Shown piece by piece: positions 19,891-29,841 of a DNA stretch of 64,000 nucleotides (positions within the stretch are counted from its first letter, which is position 1; every line of letters starts with the position of its first letter). The DNA is taken from assembly GCA_039881045.1 (NCBI GenBank), contig JAYWVB010000091.1:1-64000 (forward strand). The letters are read 5' to 3'. This DNA comes from Chaetomium olivaceum. Taxonomy: Eukaryota > Ascomycota > Sordariomycetes > Sordariales > Chaetomiaceae. The notes under the pieces are model-generated. The model saw nothing but the letters and a program-made list of their open reading frames with translations, searched no databases and was not told where the DNA came from. The translations under genes were made by a program, and so were the position numbers.

Positions 19891-21426
19891 ATCACCCCCG
19901 GGACGATACCGCGACACCGGTCCCTACGCGGCACATGGACTTTTTCCTTTTTTCTACTTGTTTCTCGCATATCTCGCCTTGCTTTCGGTTTTACGTTCGG
20001 AACTTCCGGAACTTCTAATGCGGCGAACATGGCTTATCATTTCCGACTGGAGCCCGACAGGTTTCGATGCCAAGGCTCACTCTGGCTTTGACGATAGACC
20101 GGGTTTTCCTGTTTACTGAAACGGGACGACTCTATTCGACGATTTGATACCCTTAGACCAGAAGGCTTGGGACGTCAACAACGCCCTGCGCGCTCATGCT
20201 ACGGATGGCATGAATTGCAGGCCTGGTTGATTTGATCTGGACACTGGATCTCACATCAACCCTCACGATCGTCATGTTTCTGCCCTTGGCCTGCTTTTGC
20301 GGAGAGGGCTCGATGCGTTCACATAGAAATGGGGGTCATGGCACGCCGCAGGCTCTTTTCGTTCTGTTTTCAACGTTTCCTTTTCACGACACATCATCTC
20401 ATAGACAAAAGTGGATTTCTCGGTTTTTATCTCTGGTCGGCACAGCGATCCGACTTTGGCCAGGCGGTCTCAGGTCTAGGGAGGATTACAGGAGGCATTC
20501 CTGAAGTGCCTGAGAGATGGACTGGTAATTTTTCGGCAGTTCTGTTGAGGACTGGGAGCGGATGACGGAGCATGATACCCCTTTGATGATTTCGGCCGGA
20601 AGAGGGGAAAATGCTTCTTGGCTCTCATCGTTGGCACTGGAACACGGCCGATGATCTGCGAAGGACGGGCAGCGCGCAGGAAAATGGGTGCGCAATGGGT
20701 CAGGCTTTTGCAGGGCCTCGGTTTCTCGACCGAGCAAGTATTCGAGCAGTGGCTTCGGTTCTTCGTGGTTCAAACCACAGTCCGTACTGAGGAGTCCGAC
20801 CAAAAAAACCACTTTACTATTACTTTTGAGAGCCTGCTGTTGATTTGGTCACTTGTGTTATGTTCTCATCGTGTCTAATGTCTGCCTGATGAGTAAAATG
20901 TAAACGACTTCGTAACAAGACTTTACATCATACCTCGGGGCTTTGTGGTCGCATCTGATAACTGCTGACCTGCAGTTAATGATGTGAGAACACCGATCGT
21001 AAACACCAAGAGAGCTTTTTCACTGCAAACATTGGCAAGCGAACACCTTCCAAGCTGTTGTTGAGTTATGTTAGTTAAAGTAATTTATTTATAACCTAGA
21101 GGTTAGCCAACATGATCTGGCGTACTTAATTAAGCAGACACAACAGAAGACATCTCAATGCGCAGACCTGACATACAACTGCTCTTCTCTTGAAAGTGAT
21201 CAATAATGCGGTTCTGGGCAGATGTCCTTCACTCCCCAAGATAGACAGATACATGTATTGTGGCCCAGGGTAATGACATGTCTCCAATAATAGTCTGTGA
21301 TCCTAGTTTGGACTCCCTTTATTTTGCGTGGTATCCAAGCAATCCACGCCGTTTTAAAAACTCCATACAATGCTGCTGCGGTTACAACCACTTCTTCTCG
21401 AAACCAAAGAAATCCAATCCATCACA
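19891..21426. other. Intergenic region with DED1 3' UTR
   Basis: 1.5 kb between DED1 (+) and the convergent stop of ORC2 (-). The first few hundred bases should be DED1 3' UTR. From about 20880 to 21200 the sequence is AT-richer, with taatttattta-like stretches. Small ORFs carry no recognisable domain. Confidence 0.5.
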
Positions 21427-22144
21427 TTACGTCGTCAACTCCTCCAAAATGGACTCCAGCTCATCTCCCCGGAACGGAAGACTGAGCAGCTCTGTGCCAA
21501 TGGAGTCCTTGTGGCTGGTGATGATCTGATGGTCGTGGAATCTGCGACGCGAGTTAGCACTTGTCTTTCTGCTTCCCGCAACGAAGCAGGCAATCTAGCC
21601 CGTTCAAATGGCGGGGGCTGGGAGTTGGGGGAAAGGGGGCAACACACTCCTTCAACAGCGTCCGGAACGCCATCTCCGAACTGCAAATAAACTCCTCCAC
21701 CGCCTTGTTATACACCATCCGATACTCCACCGCCACCTCCCCACCACCATCCCCTCCAGCACCACCACCCTGCTCCTCCGCCGCCACCAACACCTCCCCG
21801 ACCAGCAACCGAAACAACGCCCTCGCATTCTCCGGCAAACTACGCAGCACAAACGCCACTCCTTCCTTGCCGCCCGCGCGACGGGCTTTACGGCCCAGCA
21901 GCTCGTGCACCTCGTCGACGACATCGAGCTCGCAGGGGGCGCGCGGGGCAAAGGTCGTGCAGTCGTGGAAGACAAAGTTGAAGGAGGCGCGCAGGGCGGC
22001 GTCCCAGAGTAAAGGGAAGTCGGCCGTGTCGGCGGTGCAGGCGAGGTGGATGCGCGGGTGGGAGGCGAGCTGGGCGAGCAGGGACTGCAGGGCCGGTTTG
22101 GCGCGCAGCGTGGGGGAGTCGATGGAGTTGAGGAGGATTGTGAG

Positions 22145-22195
<51 letters not shown>

Positions 22196-23284
22196 GGTGA
22201 GGTTGGTGAGGAGGGTTTGGAGGGTTGTGGAGGGGTTGCCTCCTCCTGTGCCTCCTCCTGTGCCTCCTCCTCCTCCTCCACCTCCTTGGGTGAGGGAGGG
22301 GAGGGCGGAGGTGAGGGTAGTGAGGATGTCGCGGGCTGTGAGGGTGCGGACGTAGCCGTTGATGATGACGATTTTGTGGGTGGGGTTTTGGGAGGAGAGG
22401 TAGGTGGCGAAGTTATGGAGGAGGCGGCGTTTGGAGCCGTAGCCATAGAGGCAGGTGCTGAAGCCCTGGGAGAGTTCGAAGGCCCATTGAGGGAAGGACT
22501 CGGCGTGGAGGGACTGGAGGAAGTTGACGTCTGCTGCGTGTGGGTCTTCGAGTTGGCGGAGGACGGAGAAGTATTCTTCGTGCTTTAGGAGGCCCAATGA
22601 TGATAGGGTGTTGTGGGATGTCTTGGCCAAGCCGGGTTTGTTTTGGTAGAAGTATTGCTCGTGAGGAGGTAGATCGCGAGGAGGGGTTGGTGATCTCTTC
22701 CGTCCCGTGGCCCTAGGCTTCCTCCCTGGGGTTTTCGAGGGTGTTGTTGGTTCTTGGCCTTCCCCCGTCCCCGCTTGCTCGTCTGCCTCGGCCTCCTCAT
22801 CCTCGCTAGATTCGTAGATTTCTCGTGCAATATCCCCTTCTTCCACCTCGTCATCGCTGACGGTGCCCCCTATCACACGGTCTATCAAGGCCCTGGCGCT
22901 TTTCCTCCTGGCTGATCTGTCGGCGATATTCCGTCTACTAGGGGTGTTGATGCCATGCAGCTTCACCGGGGTTTCGGCGACGGTTTTCTGTCGCTTGGTC
23001 GAAGGGGTCGTCGCTTGAGCGTTAGGCGTTCCCGCGGCTGCAGATTTCGGAGGGCGCCCTCGCCGTTTTTTGGCGGGTGTCAACTCGATAGTGGACTTCA
23101 CCTCCTCGACACCAATATTTTCTTCCCCAGCATCATCGTCATCCACCGCAACGTTGGTTTCGAGGCGCCTTCGTCGTCTGGGGGTCTCGGCTTCCTCAGG
23201 GACTTCGTATGGGTCGGCGGGCAGATCGCGTTTTCGAGAAGCAGGGGGCGCCGGCGCCTCTGTTGTGGTCTTTCTACGTGGCAT
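21427..23284 (-). CDS. orc2: Origin recognition complex subunit 2 (ORC2)
   Basis: Two exons, 23284-21648 and 21541-21427; 583 residues. The intron is gtgtgt...gtcgcag with a gctaac branch and phase 2; splicing it restores the conserved C-terminal end KEFHDHQIITSHKDSIG and LPFRGDELESILEEL, which the unspliced frame lacks. ORC2 is part of the six-subunit complex that marks replication origins. The N-terminal 220 residues are disordered and basic/acidic, with AT-hook-like KKRRGRPPK and several TP sites. The conserved part begins PHEQYFYQNKPGLAKTS and includes LLKHEEYFSVLRQLEDPHA, FLQSLHAESFPQWAFELS and CLYGYGSKRRLLHNFA in the position of an AAA+-like domain. Two low-complexity inserts (Gly-rich, then about 18 Thr) interrupt the AAA-like region. 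It is divergent from gep4. Confidence 0.93.
22145..22196 (-). repeat. (TTG)n coding microsatellite, poly-Thr in ORC2
   Basis: About 17 TTG units on the + strand read as ACA/ACAACA on the coding strand and give an uninterrupted run of about 18 Thr in ORC2. A neighbouring cctcctcctgtg-type repeat at 22240-22285 gives a Gly/Thr run. Confidence 0.95.
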
Positions 23285-23613
23285 GTTGTCATCTGAACTC
23301 GGGGGTTAAATCGTTGCCAAAACAGTCCATCTTCTAATGCAGAATGTAAGGTGGGAACTTGCATGGAAGTGAGTGCCATTAATTGAGACGCGCCGAGGCC
23401 TCTCAGCAACGCGACTGCCCCAGATTTCCCAGGGTGGCCCAAGCTTCTACAACTTCAACCCTTTTTAGAGTGAACAAGTCAGTGCAAACAGTCTCGAATC
23501 ACTCACGCTCCTTCTCATCAAAATCGAATATTCACTTTTTGAATTACTTTTTTTTCCCTCTCTTTCCCAATTGGACTTCTCCAACTCAAATAAAGCTCTT
23601 TCAACCGTGCAAT
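23285..23613. promoter_or_regulatory. Divergent promoter of orc2 and gep4
   Basis: 329 bases between two divergent start codons must contain both promoters. The gep4 side is pyrimidine- and T-rich (ctttttgaattactttttttt). No known factor site was assigned. Confidence 0.6.
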
Positions 23614-24430
23614 ATGAACTTGAATCTGTCGGCCTCGCTCAACATTTTCAAGCTTTTAGCGAAGCCTTCGCTGTGCCTTCCTCACACCACAATCGCAACT
23701 TTCGATGACTTACCCATACCACTCAACAAAGCCTTTGTTAAGAATGACAGGCAGGTCGACATCAGGGCTGTAGTGTTGGACAAGGATGATTGTTTTGCAA
23801 TCCCAGACCATAATGAGGTCCACGAGCCATACAAGGTACTATTGCCCGTTGTGTTCTGATTCCCCATTTTGCTCTCCAACGTGTTTTGATGTACCCTTCC
23901 TGGTTGTGTTTATATCTTGAGTATTCTAAAATAATGCTAAGACTGAGAAGGGTCGGTTTGACGCCTTACGAGCAGCCTACCCAGGTCGCCGTCTCCTAAT
24001 TGTGTCAAACACCGCCGGTGCGACAAGCTACGATGTCAATGGCAAGCTGGCCTCAGCGGTCGAGGCATCCACTGGTGTCAGTGTCCTCGCTCACGCGGTG
24101 AAGAAACCTGGCTGTGGTGACGAGATCATGTCGTACTTCCGCCAGCACCCGGAAACTGGGGTGACGAGCCCTCACCAAATCGCCATTGTGGGCGATCGAC
24201 TGGCAACCGACATGATGTTGGCCAACATGATGGGCAGCTGGGGCGTCTGGGTCAAGAATGGGGTTGTGCCATTAGAGCAGAAGAGCATTGTGAGCATCAA
24301 ATTGCGTAGTGGCCTCTTGGGTCCCCCCTACTGATGCCATTTTTAGTTCTCCAGGGTCGAAAGGAGGCTAGGGCCGTACCTCCTTTCTCGGGGATACTCG
24401 GCACCGGAGCCCTCAAATCCCTTTGAGTAA
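23614..24430 (+). CDS. gep4: Mitochondrial phosphatidylglycerophosphatase GEP4 (HAD superfamily)
   Basis: Three exons, 23614-23835, 23951-24289 and 24347-24430; 214 residues. GEP4 dephosphorylates phosphatidylglycerophosphate to phosphatidylglycerol in the mitochondrial inner membrane, the step before cardiolipin. HAD motifs are visible: motif I VVLDKDDCFA (nucleophile Asp in DKD), motif II VSNTAG, motif III Lys in KKPGCGDEIM and motif IV VGDRLATDMM. The N-terminus MNLNLSASLNIFKLL and the block LCLPHTTIATFDDLPIP are typical of the fungal enzyme. The second intron (gtgagc...tttttag) must be removed to reach the true end, FSRVERRLGPYLLSRGY to PSNPFE. The acceptor of intron 1 could be any of three in-frame AGs (23941, 23947, 23950); the last gives the best family spacing. 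Confidence 0.94.
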
Positions 24431-25077
24431 GAGTGTGACGGCAAACATCGGATATTGCTAGTCATGTGTGGGCAGTACTCCTCGCGCGAGTGGGTCACTG
24501 GGCGCCAACAGTGGCAGGGCTGCTGGAACACGTAAGTCCTATGTGGCCGTATGGGGCCGCGCTGAACAAGGGATTGTTCCAAGGGCCCTCGGCCGCGTGG
24601 GCTCTACTAGGCCCTTGGTGCTACCTCTGAAATGATAAACTGTCGACGCCGCTGCCTCTCAGGCTCGAGGTTGTTGGGGGTTATGGGCATGGGCTGGCTG
24701 TTCATGGGGTAGGTTTCGGCCCCGAACCTAGAGACCTGGAGCCTCTGGAGTTCGGACGGTATGGTCAGTCACCGCCCTTGGCATGGATTCTCTTCCATTG
24801 ATGGGGCTTGCACAATCACTGGTCCAGGTACTGTGACCGTTCATGCCAGCACGCTGCCCTATTGTGACCAGAGGAAAGATCGGACGGCAGTTCACCCAGG
24901 CGGCTGCTTGGGCTACTTAAGCCCTAGCAATTTTCCTCCATCACACTTCTTCTTCCCTCTTTAATACCACACTTTTTCTGAGCAATCAGCAGCGACTGTT
25001 CCCTTCGATCTTCACTCACATAACACAACACCAATACTTTTCTATACCTCCTTCTTTCCCAACGTCACAACAATACA
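24431..25077. other. Intergenic region
   Basis: 647 bases between two co-directional genes. The segment just before 25078 is pyrimidine-rich with CAACACCAATA-type leader sequence, a likely 5' UTR. No additional gene is recognised. Confidence 0.5.
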
Positions 25078-25946
25078 ATGGGCGGCAAGACTTGGTCTCG
25101 TCAAGAGGAGCTCCTCTACTGGGAGGGGCTGATTCCCAACTCTCCCAAGCGTCTCGGCAAAGACCTCAAGTCCAAGAAGGAGAAGACCTGGGTTTGGGTC
25201 GCTCGGGGCATGACTGAGGGTATGGGCGCCGATGCCAGGCGCAAGTATACTCCCCTCTGTGTTTGTAAGTCTTTGTTTTCTTGTGTTGCCGACACCAGCC
25301 CACGGCGCGGTAACGTTAGCGACCACGAGCTGACCACGCATCACTTATTAGTTGAACACTATTTTCAAAACACCTACCTCGGTCGTATGTCGCCCAACAT
25401 CGGTAAGCTTGCCACGAAGTACTACAGGCATGGTATATATTTCCAACCCCTCGTGTAGGTCGTACAACTTGACATACCAGCGACTAACCGACGCGTGCAG
25501 AGCAACGTCAGAAGAAGATCAAGGAGGCGGAGCGCGCCCGGGCCTTAAAGCTCGAGGAGGGCCAGTCCTCCGACACTTCTTCCATGACGGACGCCACCGG
25601 CGGTTTCGAGTCCCCCATTGAGCTCGAGTCAATTGGCGAGGAAGACGAGCCCATCGTCATCAACTGTCAGTACCCCACGGTTCCATTCCCCCACAGACAC
25701 GACCCGGCTCCCCGGTCCACGGTCCCCGGCCCATTGGCGCGCGCGAGCTTCGCTCCCCCCCGCTTCCTGCCGCCGCCGCCACCGCAGCTACCCCAATACC
25801 ACTTCAACCAGTTCCTGACTAACCACGACCATTCGGCGGCCGCAGAGACAGTAGATGACCGCCTGTTCGTGGCCCAGCCGCCTCCTTTCGGGATGGGTGA
25901 TGCTGCCGTGGCTCCCTACCGGGGCTATAGCTATCCCCATTACTGA
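25078..25946 (+). CDS. Small SANT/Myb-like protein
   Basis: Three exons, 25078-25264, 25352-25432 and 25501-25946; 237 residues. Introns are gtaagt...tattag and gtatat...gtgcag with a gactaacc branch. The N-terminal 90 residues resemble a fungal Myb/SANT-like helix-turn-helix: KTWSRQEELLYWEGLIPNSP, then ARRKYTPLCVFEHYFQNTYL and LGRMSPNIGKLATKYYRHE. A short Lys/Arg/Glu-rich helix (QRQKKIKEAERARALKLEE) and a Pro/Phe/Tyr-rich tail (RFLPPPPPQLPQYHFNQF) follow. DNA binding is inferred from the fold pattern only. I do not recognise a named orthologue. The splice sites join the domain cleanly, so the gene itself is well supported. Confidence 0.85.
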
Positions 25947-26710
25947 ACGGCGCTGGCAACGATGCACCGGGCACCTCGGCAGCGGACTTGCTATATTTTT
26001 TGGCAGACAGAAGGAAGGGATGGGCATAGTCAAAAGGTCAACACTCATCGCTGCGGCGGTTGGTCGGAGGACACCCTTGCTTCAAGTTGTCTGACGGGAG
26101 TGGCTCTAGGACAACGGGCATACTTCACTTCTAGTCTTGAAAGGGGAGGGGAATGAATCAAGCCGCTGCTTTCACTGGAATTCTGTTCACTTGCTGTGAC
26201 CTTGTGTGGTATTGTCGCCAGTTTTGGAGTTTGATTTTTGATCAGTTTGTTTGAATTTTGATTTTGATTGAGTTTGTGGCCAGATATTCACACGGTACTC
26301 ACTAAGGACCGCGACTTTTCGCGATTCATTCTGACGCGTATGTGGTAGTTGCTTTACTCTTACGTGTTACAACTACACGCCTTGCTATCGTGGTCGAGAT
26401 AAGCTTTGTGGGAGATCGGATCGTGCATGCCGAGAACCGGGGTCTGGGGTGCGGGTCATTCCCGCGGGGTAATCAGATGGCGAGGGTCATTCAGGGCAAT
26501 GACATCGTCGACGTGATGATGGGATGGCAATCTGATGTAGTAAGTTGAAAACATCACGAGCCAAGGGACAGGTTTACAAAGAATCATCTGTGTGACAAGT
26601 GCGCATCTTAGGAATCACACCACCATCAAAGCCCTCACATCTGTGACTATTAATTCTTTGTTCAGTTTCATTGACCAACACCCCGATCATACCCAACACC
26701 AGCTGTTAAC
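25947..26710. other. Intergenic region
   Basis: 764 bases between two co-directional genes. It includes a T-rich stretch (tttgatttttgatcagtttg) near 26225-26270, probably in the 3' UTR or terminator of the upstream gene. A 68-codon ORF at 26342 has no recognisable content. Confidence 0.5.
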
Positions 26711-27897
26711 ATGACCTCCAGAGCTCGTGCACGACTGGAGGTGCCCATCTTTGGCCCAGATGACGGCCCATTAGCCGTGTCACTCGGAGCCGGCCGCCTT
26801 GAGCTCAACCGAGCCGGATCCTACGGTATGCAAGCCCCCTTTCCCGCAGTCCTCACTCCCTTTCTTCACCACTCTATCACCCCTATACAACAAACAGAAC
26901 CATCACACCATACCTCACACCTCTAGTCAGCTAACCCCTCATGCTCACCACAGCCCTCGGTGGAATAACCCCGACCCTCGACGAACTCACCACCCTCCTC
27001 GCCTTCCTCGCCCCCAACTCAACCTCAACCTCAACCTCAACCTCAACCTCAACTCAAACCCCTCCCAGCCACCACAATCACCACCACCGCATCCCAATCC
27101 GCATCATGATCCGCCCCCGCGGCCCTCCTCCCTCAACCCACTCTGCCACCACCACCACCACCGCCGCTCATGAAAAAGAAGAAAAGCAAGAACGACAACA
27201 ACAACAACACCAAGACTTCATCTACACCCCCGGCGAACTCAGCACCATGGCCTCCTCGATCCACGCCTTCGGCACATCGGGCCTGCTGTCCCCCGCGCTC
27301 GGCGACGGGTTTGTTTTGGGAGTCTTGCAGCGGCGCAGCAGCAACGATGATGATGATGATGATGATGATGAGGACGATGATGATGATGAGGACGATGATG
27401 ATGACGATGACGGCAAGGTCGAGTTGGATGGGGAGCGGAATCGGGAGCTGGTTCGGCTGGCGGAGGGGTATGGGTTGAAGTGTGTGTTGCATCGGGCGGT
27501 GGATGACGTTCTTTCTGCTGCTGCTGTTGCGGCTCCTGAGCGAGGGGTGGAAGGGGTGGAAGGGGTGGAAGGGGTGGAAGGGGTGGCCAAGGAGATGAAG
27601 GAGATTGGGTTTGATGGGGTGTTGACTTCTGGGGGTAGAGGGAATGCGGTAGGGAATGTGGGAGGGTTGCGGACAATGGTGAGGGCGGCTGGACGGGAGG
27701 GGGTGGAGGTGATCGTTGGGGGAGGGGTCAGGACAGGGAATTTGGCGGGGTTGGTTGAGGGTTTGGGAGGAGATGGACTGAGGGATGGGGTGTGGTTTCA
27801 TTCTTCCTGTTTACGAAATGGGGAGACGTTCGATGTTGAGGAGGCGAGGGGCCTCGCGGAAGAGTTGAGGGAGTCGGGAGTGGCGTTGTCGGAGTGA
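26711..27897 (+). CDS. CutC-like copper homeostasis family protein
   Basis: Two exons, 26711-26825 and 26954-27897 (intron gtatgc...caccacag, phase 1); 352 residues. The CutC TIM-barrel pattern is visible: RLEVPIFGPDDGPLAVSLGA, GRLELNRAGSYALGGITPTL, IPIRIMIRPRG, DFIYTPGEL, GDGFVLGVL, LKCVLHRAVDD, GFDGVLTSGGRGNA, VEVIVGGGVRTGNL and VWFHSSCLR. CutC was named from bacterial copper tolerance, but its biochemical role is unsettled, so only the family assignment is firm. The protein is about 100 residues longer than usual because of three low-complexity inserts in barrel loops: STSTST, a His/Glu/Gln stretch, an Asp run of about 20, and GVE repeats. These fall between strands, so the barrel could still fold. 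Confidence 0.88.
27348..27413 (+). repeat. (GAT/GAC)n coding microsatellite, poly-Asp in CutC-like gene
   Basis: A run of gatgatgat and gaggacgat units encodes about 20 acidic residues. A separate 12-bp repeat (gtggaaggg-type) around 27545-27585 encodes GVE repeats in the same gene. Confidence 0.95.
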
Positions 27898-28857
27898 TGG
27901 TCTGCAGCAATCTCATTGGAACCTCTGTTCGGTATGGCCAGAGAAGAATCTTGACGATACTGTCTTCTCTGGCAGGCAAAGTTGCGTTCCTTGGCCATAA
28001 TTTGCCCAATTATGCCCGCCTTATTGACTGGGCTACCTACCAAAGTGCCATATGCTTTGCTATATGAGCTGGTAATTGTAAATGGGGCAGCTGGACAATG
28101 TAACTGTCCATACAGCTTCAATGCTACCAGAATGGGGCTTACCGCTGTGCGGATCTGTGTCAAAATGCTATGACGACCCAATGCTTTATCTTACAACTTT
28201 TGAGCCATGACTAGTACGCACCCGAGTCGACTGTCCTGGCACGTTGTCTCGACGGTACGCAGCTGTCACCCTCCGAAAATATCCACTTAGGTCTCTTCGG
28301 ACACTGGGTAGTACGCCAGGATCCGAGAGAAGGTCGCAGCCGATTCCGGGCGCCACCAGTTCAGTAGTCCAGACTGAACGAAGTCCCCGCCTTCTCTACA
28401 CGAGGCAGCACTACAGTGAGCGTTCGATTTGTGTGAACGGTAGCTGTGGACGTGAAACGGGGTGGCGAGCTGTCCGGGGAGATGTTTAGCAAGGTGGGAG
28501 GAGAACGAGTACTGGCCTCCGCCACCATTTGCCTTGATCAGATGCCGAGAAACCATGGACTCAGACCGGGCCTCAACTGGAACAGCGAATCGGGTTCCTG
28601 AAGCGCAGGCCCGCGTATGCGCTGGTGAGGATTGCGCGGGGTTCGCGCCACGTGCGAAATAGGAACTGGCCGCTCAGGTGCTCGAAGCCCAAATTCTGTG
28701 GGTGTACTGTGAGATTATTAATGCCGTGCTAGACTAAGTTCAGTTGATGAGGTGAGCTCATACCTAGGTGTAGAGGAGTCATCTCACTTTACTGCCCGTC
28801 TCTCCCCCGCCCTGCGCAGGAATGCAATGCCGAGAAGTCATGGCGCATGGAAAGCAA
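27898..28857. other. Convergent intergenic region
   Basis: 960 bases between the CutC-like gene (+) and the small basic protein gene (-). Nothing recognisable was found on either strand. Confidence 0.5.
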
Positions 28858-29315
28858 TCACTTGGCTGCGCGGGCTTTGCAATGTTGAGGCCCCGGTTTC
28901 TTTTTGTTCTGACCCTTCTTGGGACGTCTAGGACCTTTGCCTTTCCCCTTTCGCCCCTTGGGACGCTTAGATGGCGGGTTTAATGCAGCTTCCTTCTTCC
29001 GTTGAGCTGCCAAGGCCAGCTCCGAACCCTCCCCGTGGGATTCCTTTTCAAGCCGTGATCTGGGAACGGATTTGCGAGACCGACCAGCATGTGCCTTGTT
29101 CTCCGCTGTTTGGGCTGCTTGAGCTTCTTAGGCAGGTTGGAGCTGCTAGGGAGCCAGGTAACGCGGCCGTTACCAAGATACATGCCGTCAGTCCGTTCCT
29201 CGTGGAATTTCTGCAACTCGGCCAGCCGTTCTTCAGTCCAAACCGAGCCAGGGAGTGTATCAATTGAAGACTCATCATCGTCTGACAATATGGGGTGAAA
29301 TGACGGGGTCGGCAT
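28858..29315 (-). CDS. Small basic protein, likely nuclear/nucleolar; one frame break
   Basis: The N-terminal frame from 29315 reads MPTPSFHPILSDDDESS, then VWTEERLAELQKFHEERTDG, MYLGNGRVTWLPSSSNLPKK. Past about 29122 this frame degenerates, while the frame one base over gives a long Lys/Arg-rich tail (AQRKKEAALNPPSKRPKGRK, RRPKKGQNKKKPGPQ) ending at a TGA at 28858. The two halves join if one G is restored at 29122-29126 (AAG AAG GCT). The combined product is about 152 residues, acidic then strongly basic, a composition seen in nucleolar or ribosome-biogenesis factors. No named family is recognised. The alternative is a shorter 111-residue product that stays in the first frame. The gene is divergent from the FHA-pseudokinase gene. 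Confidence 0.6.
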
Positions 29316-29841
29316 AATGAATACTATAAAAAGGCAGCGACGCGTTAGGTGTTAGAATCGCACTGCCGGTGAAGGTAAAGCTTACATTGCGGTGTTCGGG
29401 AGATGTAACCGAGCAACATGAATAAATACCGGCGGGGAATTCGTATCTGTTGCCTGTTAGTTACGACGTATCGTACATTCTCGCAGGTGTAAGTTACGGT
29501 ACTGTACAACCGAATATCACGTACATATTACATGCCAAGCTCGTTTCGTGGCGACGGGCATTCACGCGCATTCACGCGCTTAGCGCTAACCAACGATACT
29601 GAAGGGTGAATGAAGCCCAGCCCAGATTGTGCCCAATGTATGCAATGTACATGTACATACCTACATTTGCATAGGTGTGCAAAAGTAACCGAATCATGTG
29701 CAGTCGATGGTTGCCTTGGATGCAGTTGGAGGAGGGGAACCTCAGAGGGGAAACCTTTCTCGTCCTCGAGAAACCCAAGCGGTTCTCAAGACCCCCTCAT
29801 CTTTCCTCTACTACGTGCGCTAGTGCTTCTCATCGTTCGAA
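29316..29841. promoter_or_regulatory. Divergent intergenic region with a short tandem repeat
   Basis: 526 bases between two divergent start codons, so both promoters are expected here. It is AT-richer than its surroundings. A directly repeated attcacgcgc occurs near 29560-29580 followed by the palindromic-like cttagcgctaac. No binding factor is assigned. Confidence 0.5.
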
